64,000 nt of DNA from Tolypothrix sp. NIES-4075 (GTDB lineage: Bacteria > Cyanobacteriota > Cyanobacteriia > Cyanobacteriales > Nostocaceae): positions 85,250 through 149,249 of the forward strand of contig NZ_BDUC01000011.1 of the NCBI RefSeq assembly GCF_002218085.1. The letters run 5' to 3'. Shown one piece after another: positions 53,325 through 62,487 of the stretch. Made by a program: the position numbers and the translations under genes. The notes beneath the pieces are model-generated. The model made no database searches and had not been told where the DNA came from. It saw only the letters and a program-made list of their open reading frames with translations. The first letter of the stretch is position 1, and every line of letters begins with the position of its first letter.

Positions 53325-55577
53325 TCATTTCCACTCACCTTGAAGTACAAAGCCAGCCCAATAATACGGTGACTGCCATTGTTCATTCTGTAACATTTCT
53401 AGCTGTGCTTTTCTCTGTGCTGCTGCTGGTAGAAGACCTTCTTTGAGCATTGCCGAGTAGAATTTTTGCATAAGTATCGCTGTTCCTTCGTCATCTACAT
53501 TCCACAAACTTACTAAGACTCGCGGCGAACCAGCATACATAAAGCCACGCGTTAGTCCTATTAATCCCTCACCTTTAACTTCTTGACCCAATCCAGTTTG
53601 ACAAGCACTGAGCACGACCAGTTCGGCTTTCAGGTTGAGATTGAATATGTCATGCAATCGCAAAAAGCCGTTTTGGGGAGAACCCCATGCGTTTACCAAA
53701 GATAGCACAAGCCCGGATAATTCGGGATGTACGCTATTGAGGACTCCATGAGTTGCGAAGTGTACAATGCGATACTGCGACAAGTCAGAGCTAGTTGCTT
53801 GCGCTCGATTTGCCTCAAAATCAAGTGCTTTTAAGCTATCTGTTGTTGGCACAAGTTTCAAAATCTGCTGGGCTTCTTGACGTGTAAAGGTTAGGCGGTT
53901 GAACTTGATGCCTAATTCTCTGGCAGATTGTAAGGGATCTTGCAGTGTTGGGGTTTGCCCATCGGCAGTGGCAGAACGCGTGCTTGTTTGTTTCAAAAAC
54001 TCAACTGGAGTTTTCTGGAGTCGCTCGTCAACTTTACTAAAGACCGGATCTGCAAGCACTGCTAGTGTTTTGGGAGCAACTTGGCGGACAATGCGTTCTT
54101 GCCTGAGAACCCCTAAGGTAGAAGCTGAAGGTGAGTAAACAATTTCATGTTTAGCAAACAGTGGTATTACCTCTGTTCGTGATGTTCCAGGTAGAGGTAA
54201 AGCTGCAAAGGGTAAATACTGTAAAGCCCCGTCACTAACAATGAGCAAGCGTTTATTGCCCAATTTATGAGCCACTGGTTGCAGGAGCATCTGAGTGAGT
54301 TGAGCAACTACTCTAGAGCTATTGAAAGAACCAACACCAGAGTCTGCTCCTACTTCCCTATCCGAGTTAAGGTAATAATGGCGCATTTTTAAAAGATAGT
54401 AGAACTGCTGCGCGACAGCTTCGATGTCTGCACGTTTGGGTAGTTCATAACTGGTGATGCTCGTTTTGGTAACAGCCCAGAGGTAACTGCGCTCTTTTCC
54501 AAGCGAGTATTCTAAAAGTAGAGTGTTTTCATCCAGCACTGAGGATTGAATTTCTGCTAATGTCAGTGGCTTTGGTTGAGTCAGTGCTGCATAGCGTGGG
54601 CTGGTGGTGCGAATTTTTGTCTGAAGTTGCTGGTAGCTTTCTAAAAGTACCTCGACATCTTTTTCTAGAGTTTGGAGTTGTTGTTGGTTGTTGTTATCAC
54701 TCAGTAGTTTTGCACGGCGTTGTTCAAGTGCATCGAATTGAGAACGCAAATTGCCTTCTTTTTCCAATAAACTCGCCTGGACACCTTGGCGAATGTCAAC
54801 TTTAGCCTCAGCCAGGATTTCTAGAAGAGTTCGAGCGCGAGTGCTTTCACTGATTTGCAATGCTAAAGTGTCGTATCCTTGTGATGGTTGTTGTTTATGT
54901 AGCTGCATCAGCAAATCAATGTATAAATCGTAACTATCTTGAACGGAGGCAAAGTAGGAGGTACGTTGTTTGAGGCTTGCTATCTTAATGCGTAATGATT
55001 CGATTATCTTGATTGCTGCTTCAATTTGAGTGCGAGCTTCGTTGAGATTGCCGCGATCACGTTCAATATTAGCGATACTGTAAAGTATTTTGGTTTGACT
55101 GGAGTAATCTCGTAAGATTGGATCGCGAAAAAGGCGTAGCGCTCGTTTGTAGTAGTCTAGCGCCTGCTGTTTGTCACCTAAGTCATCGTAGGTTCTACCA
55201 ATATAATGGAGAGTGGCGGCTTCACGATCGGGACGACCACAAAACCCCCCGCGCTTCCAATGTCGAAGTGCCTTTAAGAACTTCTTAAGCGCCAGCTGTC
55301 GAGATTCTAGCGTTCCTTGCTCAAACAGTTGTATGCCATCTGCTAAAAATCGTTTGGCAGAGGTACGATCCTGCTCGCAAAAAAGAAGTATAGCATTGTT
55401 AGTAATAATAGCATTTAGAACAGATTGATCTAGTGCAATCTTCGTACCTTTTGTCTCAGGAGTTGCTGCGGCTGACGTTGACAACAACAAAACACCGATC
55501 AATACGGTTAAATTCCAATGGACAAAACCAAGGAACGTTCGTCTGTTAGTTAAAAAGAAATTTATTTGATGAGCCAT
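53325..55577 (-). CDS. Exported TPR-CHAT protein
   Basis: A 750-aa protein with an N-terminal signal peptide (WNLTVLIGVLLLSTSAAAT), TPR-like helices (about 85-200; YIGRTYDDLGDKQQALDYY), a long coiled coil (about 255-320) and a C-terminal CHAT domain. The CHAT catalytic residues are present: His in VHFATHGV (about 608) and Cys in VVLSACQTGLGQ (about 657). This is the common cyanobacterial exported CHAT type, different from the large cytoplasmic TPR-CHAT next to array 3. It is transcribed alone on the minus strand. Confidence 0.85.
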   Translation of the reverse strand: MAHQINFFLTNRRTFLGFVHWNLTVLIGVLLLSTSAAATPETKGTKIALDQSVLNAIITNNAILLFCEQDRTSAKRFLADGIQLFEQGTLESRQLALKKFLKALRHWKRGGFCGRPDREAATLHYIGRTYDDLGDKQQALDYYKRALRLFRDPILRDYSSQTKILYSIANIERDRGNLNEARTQIEAAIKIIESLRIKIASLKQRTSYFASVQDSYDLYIDLLMQLHKQQPSQGYDTLALQISESTRARTLLEILAEAKVDIRQGVQASLLEKEGNLRSQFDALEQRRAKLLSDNNNQQQLQTLEKDVEVLLESYQQLQTKIRTTSPRYAALTQPKPLTLAEIQSSVLDENTLLLEYSLGKERSYLWAVTKTSITSYELPKRADIEAVAQQFYYLLKMRHYYLNSDREVGADSGVGSFNSSRVVAQLTQMLLQPVAHKLGNKRLLIVSDGALQYLPFAALPLPGTSRTEVIPLFAKHEIVYSPSASTLGVLRQERIVRQVAPKTLAVLADPVFSKVDERLQKTPVEFLKQTSTRSATADGQTPTLQDPLQSARELGIKFNRLTFTRQEAQQILKLVPTTDSLKALDFEANRAQATSSDLSQYRIVHFATHGVLNSVHPELSGLVLSLVNAWGSPQNGFLRLHDIFNLNLKAELVVLSACQTGLGQEVKGEGLIGLTRGFMYAGSPRVLVSLWNVDDEGTAILMQKFYSAMLKEGLLPAAAQRKAQLEMLQNEQWQSPYYWAGFVLQGEWK

Positions 55578-56158
55578 ATCCCCCTTCCTCTTGACTTTTT
55601 CATAGTTACTGATGTAGGCAGTTCATGATGGCTACTTATTTCTCAGTTTGCTGCATCAAACTTTCATAAAAAAACTGTTTTTTGTAACAAATCTTGATAG
55701 CAAAGGTATTCAAGCTGCCATTGGTCACAAGTTAAGGCTGTAAGGTAGCTGTAAAGTAACTTTGAGAAGATGCTTGAAAGAAAAATTAGTCGGAACCTCG
55801 CTGTTTTTCTGGAAATGGTGCATCCACTTAGTTGTTTCTTGCCTATTTAAAGGGGGCGATCGCTTTCTTTGCCCAATACGACTGAAAAAGCTATCGATGG
55901 TTGTTTTGATAATCTTTGCTGCACTATAAAGCTGATAGCTGGTGTCAGTTGCGATCGCTTCTACTTTGTGTTTTGGGGATGCGATCATCTCTAGATTAAT
56001 GACATTCGGTTTGTACTATCGCCTCTATTGAAGCTTTTATACTATGATTTTAGGTTTAATGGGCAATTGAAGCATTCTCGTTTACACTCTCCGACTTGTA
56101 AAATCTACTTATTATATGCAAGCAATCATGGAACTGATGTTGAAAGCGATATTATGGC
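55578..56158. other. Intergenic region with a doubtful small ORF
   Basis: About 580 bp between divergent genes. It contains HIP1 sites and an 87-codon minus-strand frame (55725-55988) with no ribosome site and unconvincing composition. I do not call a gene here. Confidence 0.4.
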
Positions 56159-56644
56159 GTGCTTTCCTTGATGAGTGTTTGCTGTTTGATGGTAGCCTGT
56201 ACGCAACAAGGTGATACTCAACAAACTGACAACGCAGGACAAACAACGAGTACTCGATCCATAGCAGCAACCGAAGCAAGTGTAACCGTTGCTTCCACAC
56301 CTAGTTCCACTCCCAAAAAAACTACCACTGGCGCAAATAAAGTAGTTACGACTTCCTCTGGATTAAAATATACAGAACTAAAAGTTGGTACTGGTGCGAC
56401 ACCAAAAACAGGTCAAACCGTCTGGGTCCACTACACAGGTACTTTAGAAAATGGTACTAAGTTTGATAGCTCACGCGATCGCGGTGTCCCATTTGAATTT
56501 CCACTTGGTACTGGACAAGTAATTTGCATGTTGGGACGAAGGAATTAGCACCATGAAAGTAGGTGGTCGTCGTCAGTTAATTATTCCATCATCATTGGGT
56601 TACGGCGCACAAGGTGCTGGTGGTGTCATTCCTCCCAACGCTAC

Positions 56645-56822
56645 TAGGACTTACGCACTGTACAAAAGAGACATCATGTGTAAAACGTAATTTGGTCGTT
56701 CCAGACTTTTGAGAATTACCACCAGATGGGTGACGATCGCTAAAACATTATCGAAAAATCAGGTTTGAATGTCCCAAATCCATATCTCATATTTGGTATT
56801 TCCTGTCAATGCGTAAGTCCTA
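56645..56822. mobile_element. 178-bp MITE in the FKBP gene
   Basis: Terminal inverted repeats TAGGACTTACGCA / TGCGTAAGTCCTA, flanked by a 5-bp target duplication GCTAC (56640-56644 and 56823-56827). No coding capacity; it must have been moved by a transposase in trans. Confidence 0.85.
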
Positions 56823-56832
56823 GCTACATTAA

Positions 56833-56983
56833 TAGGACTTACGCAAGCGTCACAATATAAGGTCAACTGGCCCATATATTTAAATTTGAGGTTAATGCTT
56901 GTAAACATTGATTTATAAACGTTAGAGCAAAACTAAATCAATGTGACAGTTTGAAGCTAAATGTGCCAGTTGCGTAAGTCCTA
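56833..56983. mobile_element. 151-bp MITE in the FKBP gene
   Basis: Same terminal inverted repeats (TAGGACTTACGCAA at the left end), flanked by a 5-bp duplication ATTAA (56828-56832 and 56984-56988). Only 10 bases separate it from the first MITE, and the interior differs, so it is an independent insertion of the same family. Confidence 0.85.
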
Positions 56984-57021
56984 ATTAATTTTTGATGTTG
57001 AATTGCTGGGTGTCAAATAAA

Positions 57022-57210
57022 TTCAGTAGACCGAAAAGTTCTGCGATCGCTCTGGGAAACAGACTCCGAATCAGATTTTTGTCTAGCTTGCTGTATTTTT
57101 GGATACAAGTTTCGGAATTATTCAAAACCATCAGCTTTTTTACAGCCACGAAAAAACCGTATCATATATTACTATTTTTTGGCGATCGCAGAACTTTTCG
57201 GTCTACTGAA
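57022..57210. mobile_element. 189-bp MITE-like element with perfect 29-bp inverted repeats
   Basis: The ends at 57022-57050 and 57182-57210 are exact inverted repeats, beginning TTCAGTAGACCGAAAAG and including a HIP1 octamer. It starts two bases after the FKBP stop codon. Its right end cuts a minus-strand gene fragment (57211-57327). Confidence 0.8.
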
Positions 57211-57327
57211 ATTGTCAAATATTTGGTCGAGCGCTTCTGGGTGGCGTTTTTGGCAATGACGCACCACTTGTTGAACAAGTTTATCGGTTTTGGTAGGTTG
57301 GGGTTGACCAAAGCCTTTGGCAGACAT
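57211..57327 (-). pseudogene. N-terminal gene fragment (MSAKGFGQ type)
   Basis: Minus-strand frame from ATG 57327: MSAKGFGQPQPTKTDKLV then VRHCQKRHPEALDQIFDN, running into the MITE and a stop. An intact N-terminus with no remainder indicates truncation by the element. KGFG motifs occur at the ends of several cyanobacterial hypothetical families, including the C-terminus of the gene at 57918. Confidence 0.5.
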
Positions 57328-57446
57328 AGTGGAGTTGTGTGATTGGATGTGATTTTAGCAGGATGTGGGGTGTGGGAGAGGGGGGGGGAGCGATTTATCG
57401 AGAGCTAAGGGACAAAGAGTTACAAGGATAAAATATTCAAATACCC

Positions 57447-57644
57447 TTATTTCCCGAACTGGCAGAACAAGCAACACAGGATTTTATGGATGGTTCGGCA
57501 AGAATTGCGCTGCAAACAGAACCAAGGTTTAATAAGTATATTTTTATTGAAAAAGATAGCAATAAAATTACTGAGTTAGAAAAAATAAAATATAAATTTC
57601 CAGATAAGTCTCAAGACATTAATATCTCGCTTCACAAAATATGA
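57447..57644 (+). pseudogene. C-terminal gene fragment
   Basis: An open frame without a convincing start: LFPELAEQATQDFMDGSAR, ALQTEPRFNKYIFIEKDSN, ending TGA at 57642. The composition looks protein-like. It is probably the tail of a lost gene; family not recognised. The following stretch to 57917 holds no supported gene. Confidence 0.35.
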
Positions 57645-57917
57645 GCCATTAGTGGCGTGAGTTGGTGTATTCTCATGCTTATTCCGCCACTCCCAAAACC
57701 TTTAATATCTCCCTGACTGGTGCTTTCTCTTGCTCTAAACCTTGCACCCTTGGCAACAGCCGTTTAGGAATGTACTTGGTAGATTTGACTCGTGCGATCG
57801 CCCCCGTTCCAAAACTCATAGTAATAAGAAGCCTGCGGGTAATATGAGCCACCCTTAGTAATAGTACTGGACGTGATGGTTACATTAGTTATTTATGTAA
57901 TGTATCGAACAAAAAGT

Positions 57918-58565
57918 TTAAAACTTCCCAAATCCTTTTGCGGCTGGTCTAATAGATTTTTTTTCTAATTTCTTCTTAATTTTTACCATTTTCGCATTAT
58001 CTGGACAGTCTTTGTATGATGGCAACTCATATCCATATTCGGGATTATTCTTGACCCAATCTCGAATATTATTTCTGAATATTACATTCATTTCATGATA
58101 AAATTTATGCTCACGACTTTTATTATAAGATGGTAATCTAAAAAAATAATCAACTGGGTAAGAACCGTGTTCTTCTACTAATTCAATTTGCTTTTTATAC
58201 CAAATCTGTGTAAATTCACAACTCATTCCACCACTAAAATCTTGAAAAGGTTTACTAATAAGATCTCCTACATCACCTTGAGTTACTAAAATCACTCCAT
58301 AGTCTAGTAATCTTGTAAATATAATTAGTTTTTTTTCTTTTATTCCATGTATCTTGTTAATTGCATCGATGGAATAAGGCATCAGCATTGCAATAGCAGC
58401 ATTGTTATATTTTTCTGTATATTTAAACATTTCAGCATCATCGTTATCTTGTGCTTCACCTGCCTCGCCTGTAAGAGTAGTGCAGTTAAATTGCTCTTCC
58501 TTGCGTTGAAAAATATCTGGTACTTCTCCAAAATTTGGGTTTGCTATTATCGTAAAAAATGGCAT
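57918..58565 (-). CDS. Hypothetical protein with KGFGKF C-terminus
   Basis: A 215-aa soluble protein. It begins MPFFTIIANPNFGEVPDIFQ, has a charged middle (EMFKYTEKYNNAAIAMLMPY; IIFTRLLDYGVILVTQGDVG) and ends SIRPAAKGFGKF, a C-terminal pattern shared with other cyanobacterial proteins of unknown function. The codon usage is A/T rich compared with the helicase and polymerase genes. No partner genes are adjacent and no domain was recognised. Confidence 0.55.
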   Translation of the reverse strand: MPFFTIIANPNFGEVPDIFQRKEEQFNCTTLTGEAGEAQDNDDAEMFKYTEKYNNAAIAMLMPYSIDAINKIHGIKEKKLIIFTRLLDYGVILVTQGDVGDLISKPFQDFSGGMSCEFTQIWYKKQIELVEEHGSYPVDYFFRLPSYNKSREHKFYHEMNVIFRNNIRDWVKNNPEYGYELPSYKDCPDNAKMVKIKKKLEKKSIRPAAKGFGKF

Positions 58566-58743
58566 AAATTAAATTTTTTCTAGTTAACAACTACATCCAC
58601 AATATCTTCTCAAATTTTCTGAAGACTAACTAAGCCCTAAAGCACGCGTCACCTTGCTAAGAGTGAATTTATCCTTATCATAAATTTTCTCATAACTTAG
58701 TCCGGGCGAAGCCGGGACGCATTAAAAACTATCGATTGCGGTT

Positions 58744-58974
58744 TTGTTTTCTATATTCCCAAGGACTTTGGTAGTTTCCACTCCACACACCCAAGTGCTT
58801 GAATTGGGCGATCGCTTAACCAAACTACGTAACAGCGGCAAATTGGAAGAGGCGGCGACGAGTCTGTTACAACACATCGGTCAGGTAAAACGACCGTATT
58901 TAACACCCCTTGAAGAAAAGCTGTTGAGCGTGTTGGAGACTGTGTATGAGGTTGAAACAGGTCAATCTAAGTAG
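58744..58974 (+). CDS. Small helical protein or gene fragment
   Basis: A frame of 76 codons from TTG 58744, with no ribosome site. The part from TQVLELGDRLTKLRNSGKLE to LTPLEEKLLSVLETVYEVE looks like a helical, real protein sequence, whereas the first 15 residues do not. It may be the remnant of a longer gene whose start was lost, or begin at an unusual codon. It precedes the pentapeptide cluster by 112 bp. Confidence 0.35.
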   Translation: MFSIFPRTLVVSTPHTQVLELGDRLTKLRNSGKLEEAATSLLQHIGQVKRPYLTPLEEKLLSVLETVYEVETGQSK

Positions 58975-59086
58975 AGCGATGCTGAAAAAGCACCACTAAA
59001 AAGAAAAAATTTCTATATTTAGTGAAATTCCGGAAACTTTCATGGTAGGACTGTATCCAAAATAAACTTGCGTACCATACCTAGTT

Positions 59087-61117
59087 ATGACCAAGGACTA
59101 CTCCGGTCAAAATTTGCGAGGGCGCTCATTCAAAGGTCAAAACCTTGAGGGGGCAGATTTTAGCGATGCAGATATACGAGGGACGGATTTTACTAGTGCT
59201 ATCCTTAGAGGTGCAGATTTTACAAATGCAAACTTGAGAGGTGCAGATTTTACAAATGCAGATATCCGAGGGACAAAATTTATCAAAGCTAACTTAAGGG
59301 GAGCAAACTTTACTGATGCGAAAGCAGGAGTTAAAAAAAGTTGGTTAATTGTAGTGTTAGTTGTCTCTTTCTTACTGTTTGGATTGTCAGGATTTAGCTA
59401 TAGTCTAGCTGGACATTTAGTAACATTGCTAACTGACTTCAATTATTTAGAGTCTCCTACTTTAGTATGGAAAATTTTAATCATAATTCCCTTCTTTTTT
59501 ATAACAAGTCGTCATATTATAATTTCGGTTTTAGCAATTACCCTTGCTATTTGTGGATTGTTCTATCTTTATGAATCAGTTATAAGTCCAGTAGTTGGAA
59601 AAATATTTAGTAATACAACTACACTCTTTAACCTTTTTTCTGTAGTTGGGATGGGGTTATTTCTTTTTTTGATAATTGTAGAAATTATAATAATTCTTAC
59701 CATCGTTCTGCTTAGTGGCTACATAGGATGGCTTGCTTTGGTAAGAAATAAAAAAACCGATTTGGGACATAATTGGACTGGCTCGTTTCGCTCATTTGCC
59801 ACTACCTTTGCCATTATAGGAGGTACAAGCTTCCGTAGTGCTGATTTAACAAATACTAATTTCACAGGAGCTACACTTAAGTGTACAGATTTCCGAAATG
59901 CTAATTTGATGCAAACAATTTTTGATAACGCTAAAATGCTCGACTATATTCTTCCAGGAGTAACTTACCTTCAAAACATAGAACTTTGTCAAGTCTTAGT
60001 TAATAGATTTGGACGGAATAAAAACTTTGACCGTCAAGACCTTCGAGGTGTTAACTTAAAAGGAGCATATTTAGCAGATACTAGTTTTATCGGTGCCGAT
60101 TTAAGCGATGCCAATTTACAAGATGCTGATTTAAGCAGAGCCAAGTTAATACAGACGCAATTAGACGGAACTAATTTTACAGATGCCACCCTCACTGGAG
60201 CATACATAGAGGATTGGAATATTACCAGCGACACCAATTTTAATGGGGTGCAGTGTAAGTATGTTTATATGCGATCGCCTACCCCAGGCGATCCCAATCC
60301 CCGTCGCAAACCTGACAATTGGAACGAAACCTTTGCTGATGGCGACTTTGCTGACTTCATCAAACCAATTGTTGACACCCTTGACCTCTACCACAACTCT
60401 GGTGTTGACCCAAGGGCGATCGCCATTTCATTCAAGCAGTTAGCTGAAAACAATCCAGATGCCGAACTGCGAATTGTGGGCATGGAAGTAAAAGGCGAGA
60501 ATAAATTTTTACTCCGTGCTAAAACTGCTGCCACGGCTGATAAGTCAGAACTAAGTGCAGAATATTTCACTATTTATAACCAACTTAAAATATTAGCACA
60601 GCAAGAGTTAAAAGCTCTTATAGAAGAAAAAGATAGCCGAATTCGTAGTTTAGAGACTATGGTAAAGACAGCGCTACAAAGTCCTAAGTTTTACACAGAA
60701 ACATATCATAATCAAGGAGATACTATGACAACTGGTCCAAAAAAAGTTTCTAAGTTTGACTTACAAAATGCTCAATTCGCAGGTGGTCTTGTAGACGCTG
60801 AAACTGTTAACGCCCATCAAATAGGCGGTAACATCAATAACTACACACCACAATATAGACAGAATCTTGCGGAAGCCGCAGCAGAAATTAAACAACTTCT
60901 ACAACAGCTAGAGCAAACAAACCCTACTACAACAAACGCCCAAAAAATGACAGTCGTAGCTAAGGCGATTGATGAAATTGAGAAGAATCCAACTTTAAAA
61001 GCGCGTGTTATTGGGGCGCTGAAAGCTGGTGGTACGGAGGCGCTGAAAGAACTAGTTGACCATCCTTTAGTCAACATCTTAGTGGCATCTATAGAAGGCT
61101 GGCAAGAAGCCGAGTGA
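59087..61117 (+). CDS. Pentapeptide-repeat membrane protein with shared GG-motif
   Basis: A 676-aa protein: pentapeptide repeats (A(D/N)FxxA type) at residues about 5-78, then three to four transmembrane helices (about 84-225; e.g. SWLIVVLVVSFLLFGLSGF), further pentapeptides (about 245-285 and 320-375), a domain starting EDWNITSDTNF that is shared with the next gene, a coiled coil (ALIEEKDSRIRSLETM) and a Gly/Asn motif at about 551-585 (KKVSKFDLQNAQFAGG, HQIGGNI). The last 90 residues (EIKQLLQQLEQTNPTTTN; GGTEALKELVDHPLVNILV) form a helical domain common at the ends of cyanobacterial signalling proteins. It is probably co-transcribed with the next two genes. Confidence 0.75.
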   Translation: MTKDYSGQNLRGRSFKGQNLEGADFSDADIRGTDFTSAILRGADFTNANLRGADFTNADIRGTKFIKANLRGANFTDAKAGVKKSWLIVVLVVSFLLFGLSGFSYSLAGHLVTLLTDFNYLESPTLVWKILIIIPFFFITSRHIIISVLAITLAICGLFYLYESVISPVVGKIFSNTTTLFNLFSVVGMGLFLFLIIVEIIIILTIVLLSGYIGWLALVRNKKTDLGHNWTGSFRSFATTFAIIGGTSFRSADLTNTNFTGATLKCTDFRNANLMQTIFDNAKMLDYILPGVTYLQNIELCQVLVNRFGRNKNFDRQDLRGVNLKGAYLADTSFIGADLSDANLQDADLSRAKLIQTQLDGTNFTDATLTGAYIEDWNITSDTNFNGVQCKYVYMRSPTPGDPNPRRKPDNWNETFADGDFADFIKPIVDTLDLYHNSGVDPRAIAISFKQLAENNPDAELRIVGMEVKGENKFLLRAKTAATADKSELSAEYFTIYNQLKILAQQELKALIEEKDSRIRSLETMVKTALQSPKFYTETYHNQGDTMTTGPKKVSKFDLQNAQFAGGLVDAETVNAHQIGGNINNYTPQYRQNLAEAAAEIKQLLQQLEQTNPTTTNAQKMTVVAKAIDEIEKNPTLKARVIGALKAGGTEALKELVDHPLVNILVASIEGWQEAE

Positions 61118-61148
61118 TTTGTTGGTAACGGTGTGAGGTTAGCCGAAG

Positions 61149-62483
61149 ATGGCAAATGAGAAACATCTTGCAATACTTAAGCAAGGGGTAGAGGTTTGGA
61201 ATAAGTGGAGAGCAGAAAACAGTTCACAGATAAATTCAAAAGGTCCAGACCTTTCTGAAGCTGATTTTAGCTCCGCTAACCTTAGCGGAGCCAACCTTAG
61301 CGGAGCTAACCTTGGTAAGGCTAATCTTAGGGGAGCCAATCTTAACGGGGCTAACCTAAAGTGGGCAAGTTTTAAAAAGGCTGATCTTAGCAATGCCGAT
61401 CTCAGCGAAGCTAATCTCAATGAAGCTAACCTGATGATGGCTAAACTTTTTGGCGCTGACTTTAGCAAGGCTAATCTCAATAGTGCATATCTCAGTAAAG
61501 CCAAGTTTAACCATGCTAACCTCAATAAGGCTAATCTCAACAAGGCAGACCTTAAAAGCGCTAATTTTTCCAAAGCCAATCTTTCCGAAGCTAACCTTTC
61601 CGAAGCTAGCCTTTTAAATGTTGATTTCAGCAAAACAGACCTAAGGCAAACTGACTTCAGCCGGACTGACCTCAGCGATTTTAACTTTTCCCGAATGGAC
61701 CTCAGCCAATGTAACTTCACTGAGGCTAACCTCAGTGATGCCAATTTGATTGAGACTAACCTCAATAATGCCAATCTCAGCAAGGCTAAACTCGATAGGG
61801 CTAATTTCAGTGGGGCTAATTTCAGGGGGGCTAACCTTACAGCAGTTCAAGCATTAGCAACTAACTTTACTGGAGTAGAGTTTACTAAATCTTGCTTACA
61901 AGATTGGAACATTAACAGCGCTACGCAGCTTGATAACGCAGTTTGTGATTATGTATATCTACGATATAAGCAGCAAGAGCGCTTTCCTGTTGACAGGAAT
62001 TTTACCCCTGGTGAGTTTGTCAAGCTATTTCAGAAAGCTTCTAACATTGTTGAGCTAATTTTCCACAATGGGGTTGACTGGATAGCTTTTTCTTATTCAT
62101 TGGGAAAGCTAAAAATTGAAAATGAAGGAGCCGAGCTAGCCGTCCAAAGCATTGAAAGTAAAGGAGACGGGATTGTTGTAGTTAAGGTCAGTATCTCTCA
62201 AGATACAAACAAGGAAACACTGTATAAGGAATTTATGCAAGGCTATGAATTTGCTTATAAAGTATTAGAGCCACAATATCAAGCTAGGCTTGAGGATAAA
62301 GATAAAGAGATTAATAGATTATTCCATATAGTTGACCAACTCTCAGGAACACCTAAAAAGGTTTCTACATATTACTTCAACAACCCCCAGATAGCTGGTG
62401 GAATTGTGGATGCAAACACAGTTCAAAGCCACCAGATAGGTGGACACATCTATAATACAGACAACCAAGAAAACTCAGACTAA
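61149..62483 (+). CDS. Pentapeptide-repeat protein with C-terminal shared GG-motif
   Basis: A 444-aa soluble protein starting 31 bp after the previous gene. Residues about 38-240 are some forty pentapeptides (ANLxxA, ADLSxA), predicting a right-handed quadrilateral beta helix. Then comes the module LQDWNINSATQLDNAVC with YVYLR, as in the neighbour, a short coiled coil (RLEDKDKEINRLFHIV) and, at residues 403-436, the motif KKVSTYYFNNPQIAGG...HQIGGHI. The motif ends the protein here. Opposite-strand frames across the repeats are artefacts. No enzymatic domain was seen. Confidence 0.8.
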   Translation: MANEKHLAILKQGVEVWNKWRAENSSQINSKGPDLSEADFSSANLSGANLSGANLGKANLRGANLNGANLKWASFKKADLSNADLSEANLNEANLMMAKLFGADFSKANLNSAYLSKAKFNHANLNKANLNKADLKSANFSKANLSEANLSEASLLNVDFSKTDLRQTDFSRTDLSDFNFSRMDLSQCNFTEANLSDANLIETNLNNANLSKAKLDRANFSGANFRGANLTAVQALATNFTGVEFTKSCLQDWNINSATQLDNAVCDYVYLRYKQQERFPVDRNFTPGEFVKLFQKASNIVELIFHNGVDWIAFSYSLGKLKIENEGAELAVQSIESKGDGIVVVKVSISQDTNKETLYKEFMQGYEFAYKVLEPQYQARLEDKDKEINRLFHIVDQLSGTPKKVSTYYFNNPQIAGGIVDANTVQSHQIGGHIYNTDNQENSD

Positions 62484-62487
62484 GCCC

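Larger units (their letters stand above)
56159..57020 (+). pseudogene. FKBP-type peptidyl-prolyl isomerase gene broken by a frameshift and two MITEs
   Basis: The first part encodes an exported or lipoprotein FKBP: a hydrophobic start with LMVACTQQ, a Thr/Ser-rich linker, then SSGLKYTELKVGTGATPKTG and VWVHYTGTLENGTKFDSS. At about 56525 a one-base change of frame alters the expected VIKGWDEGI. The next frame resumes MKVGGRRQLIIPSSLGYG and GAGGVIPPNAT. There the gene is split by two insertions; it resumes as LIFDVELLGVK with TAA at 57018. Removing both insertions with one copy of each target duplication restores a continuous C-terminus (PPNATLIFDVELL). Confidence 0.85.

Noticed and set aside
55725..55988. 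An 87-codon minus-strand frame ahead of the FKBP remnant
   Set aside because: No ribosome site, composition unlike protein, no recognisable similarity.
61139..61783. A 214-codon minus-strand frame opposite the second pentapeptide gene
   Set aside because: The protein is a monotonous LRLASLRLA pattern, the complement of the pentapeptide repeats.
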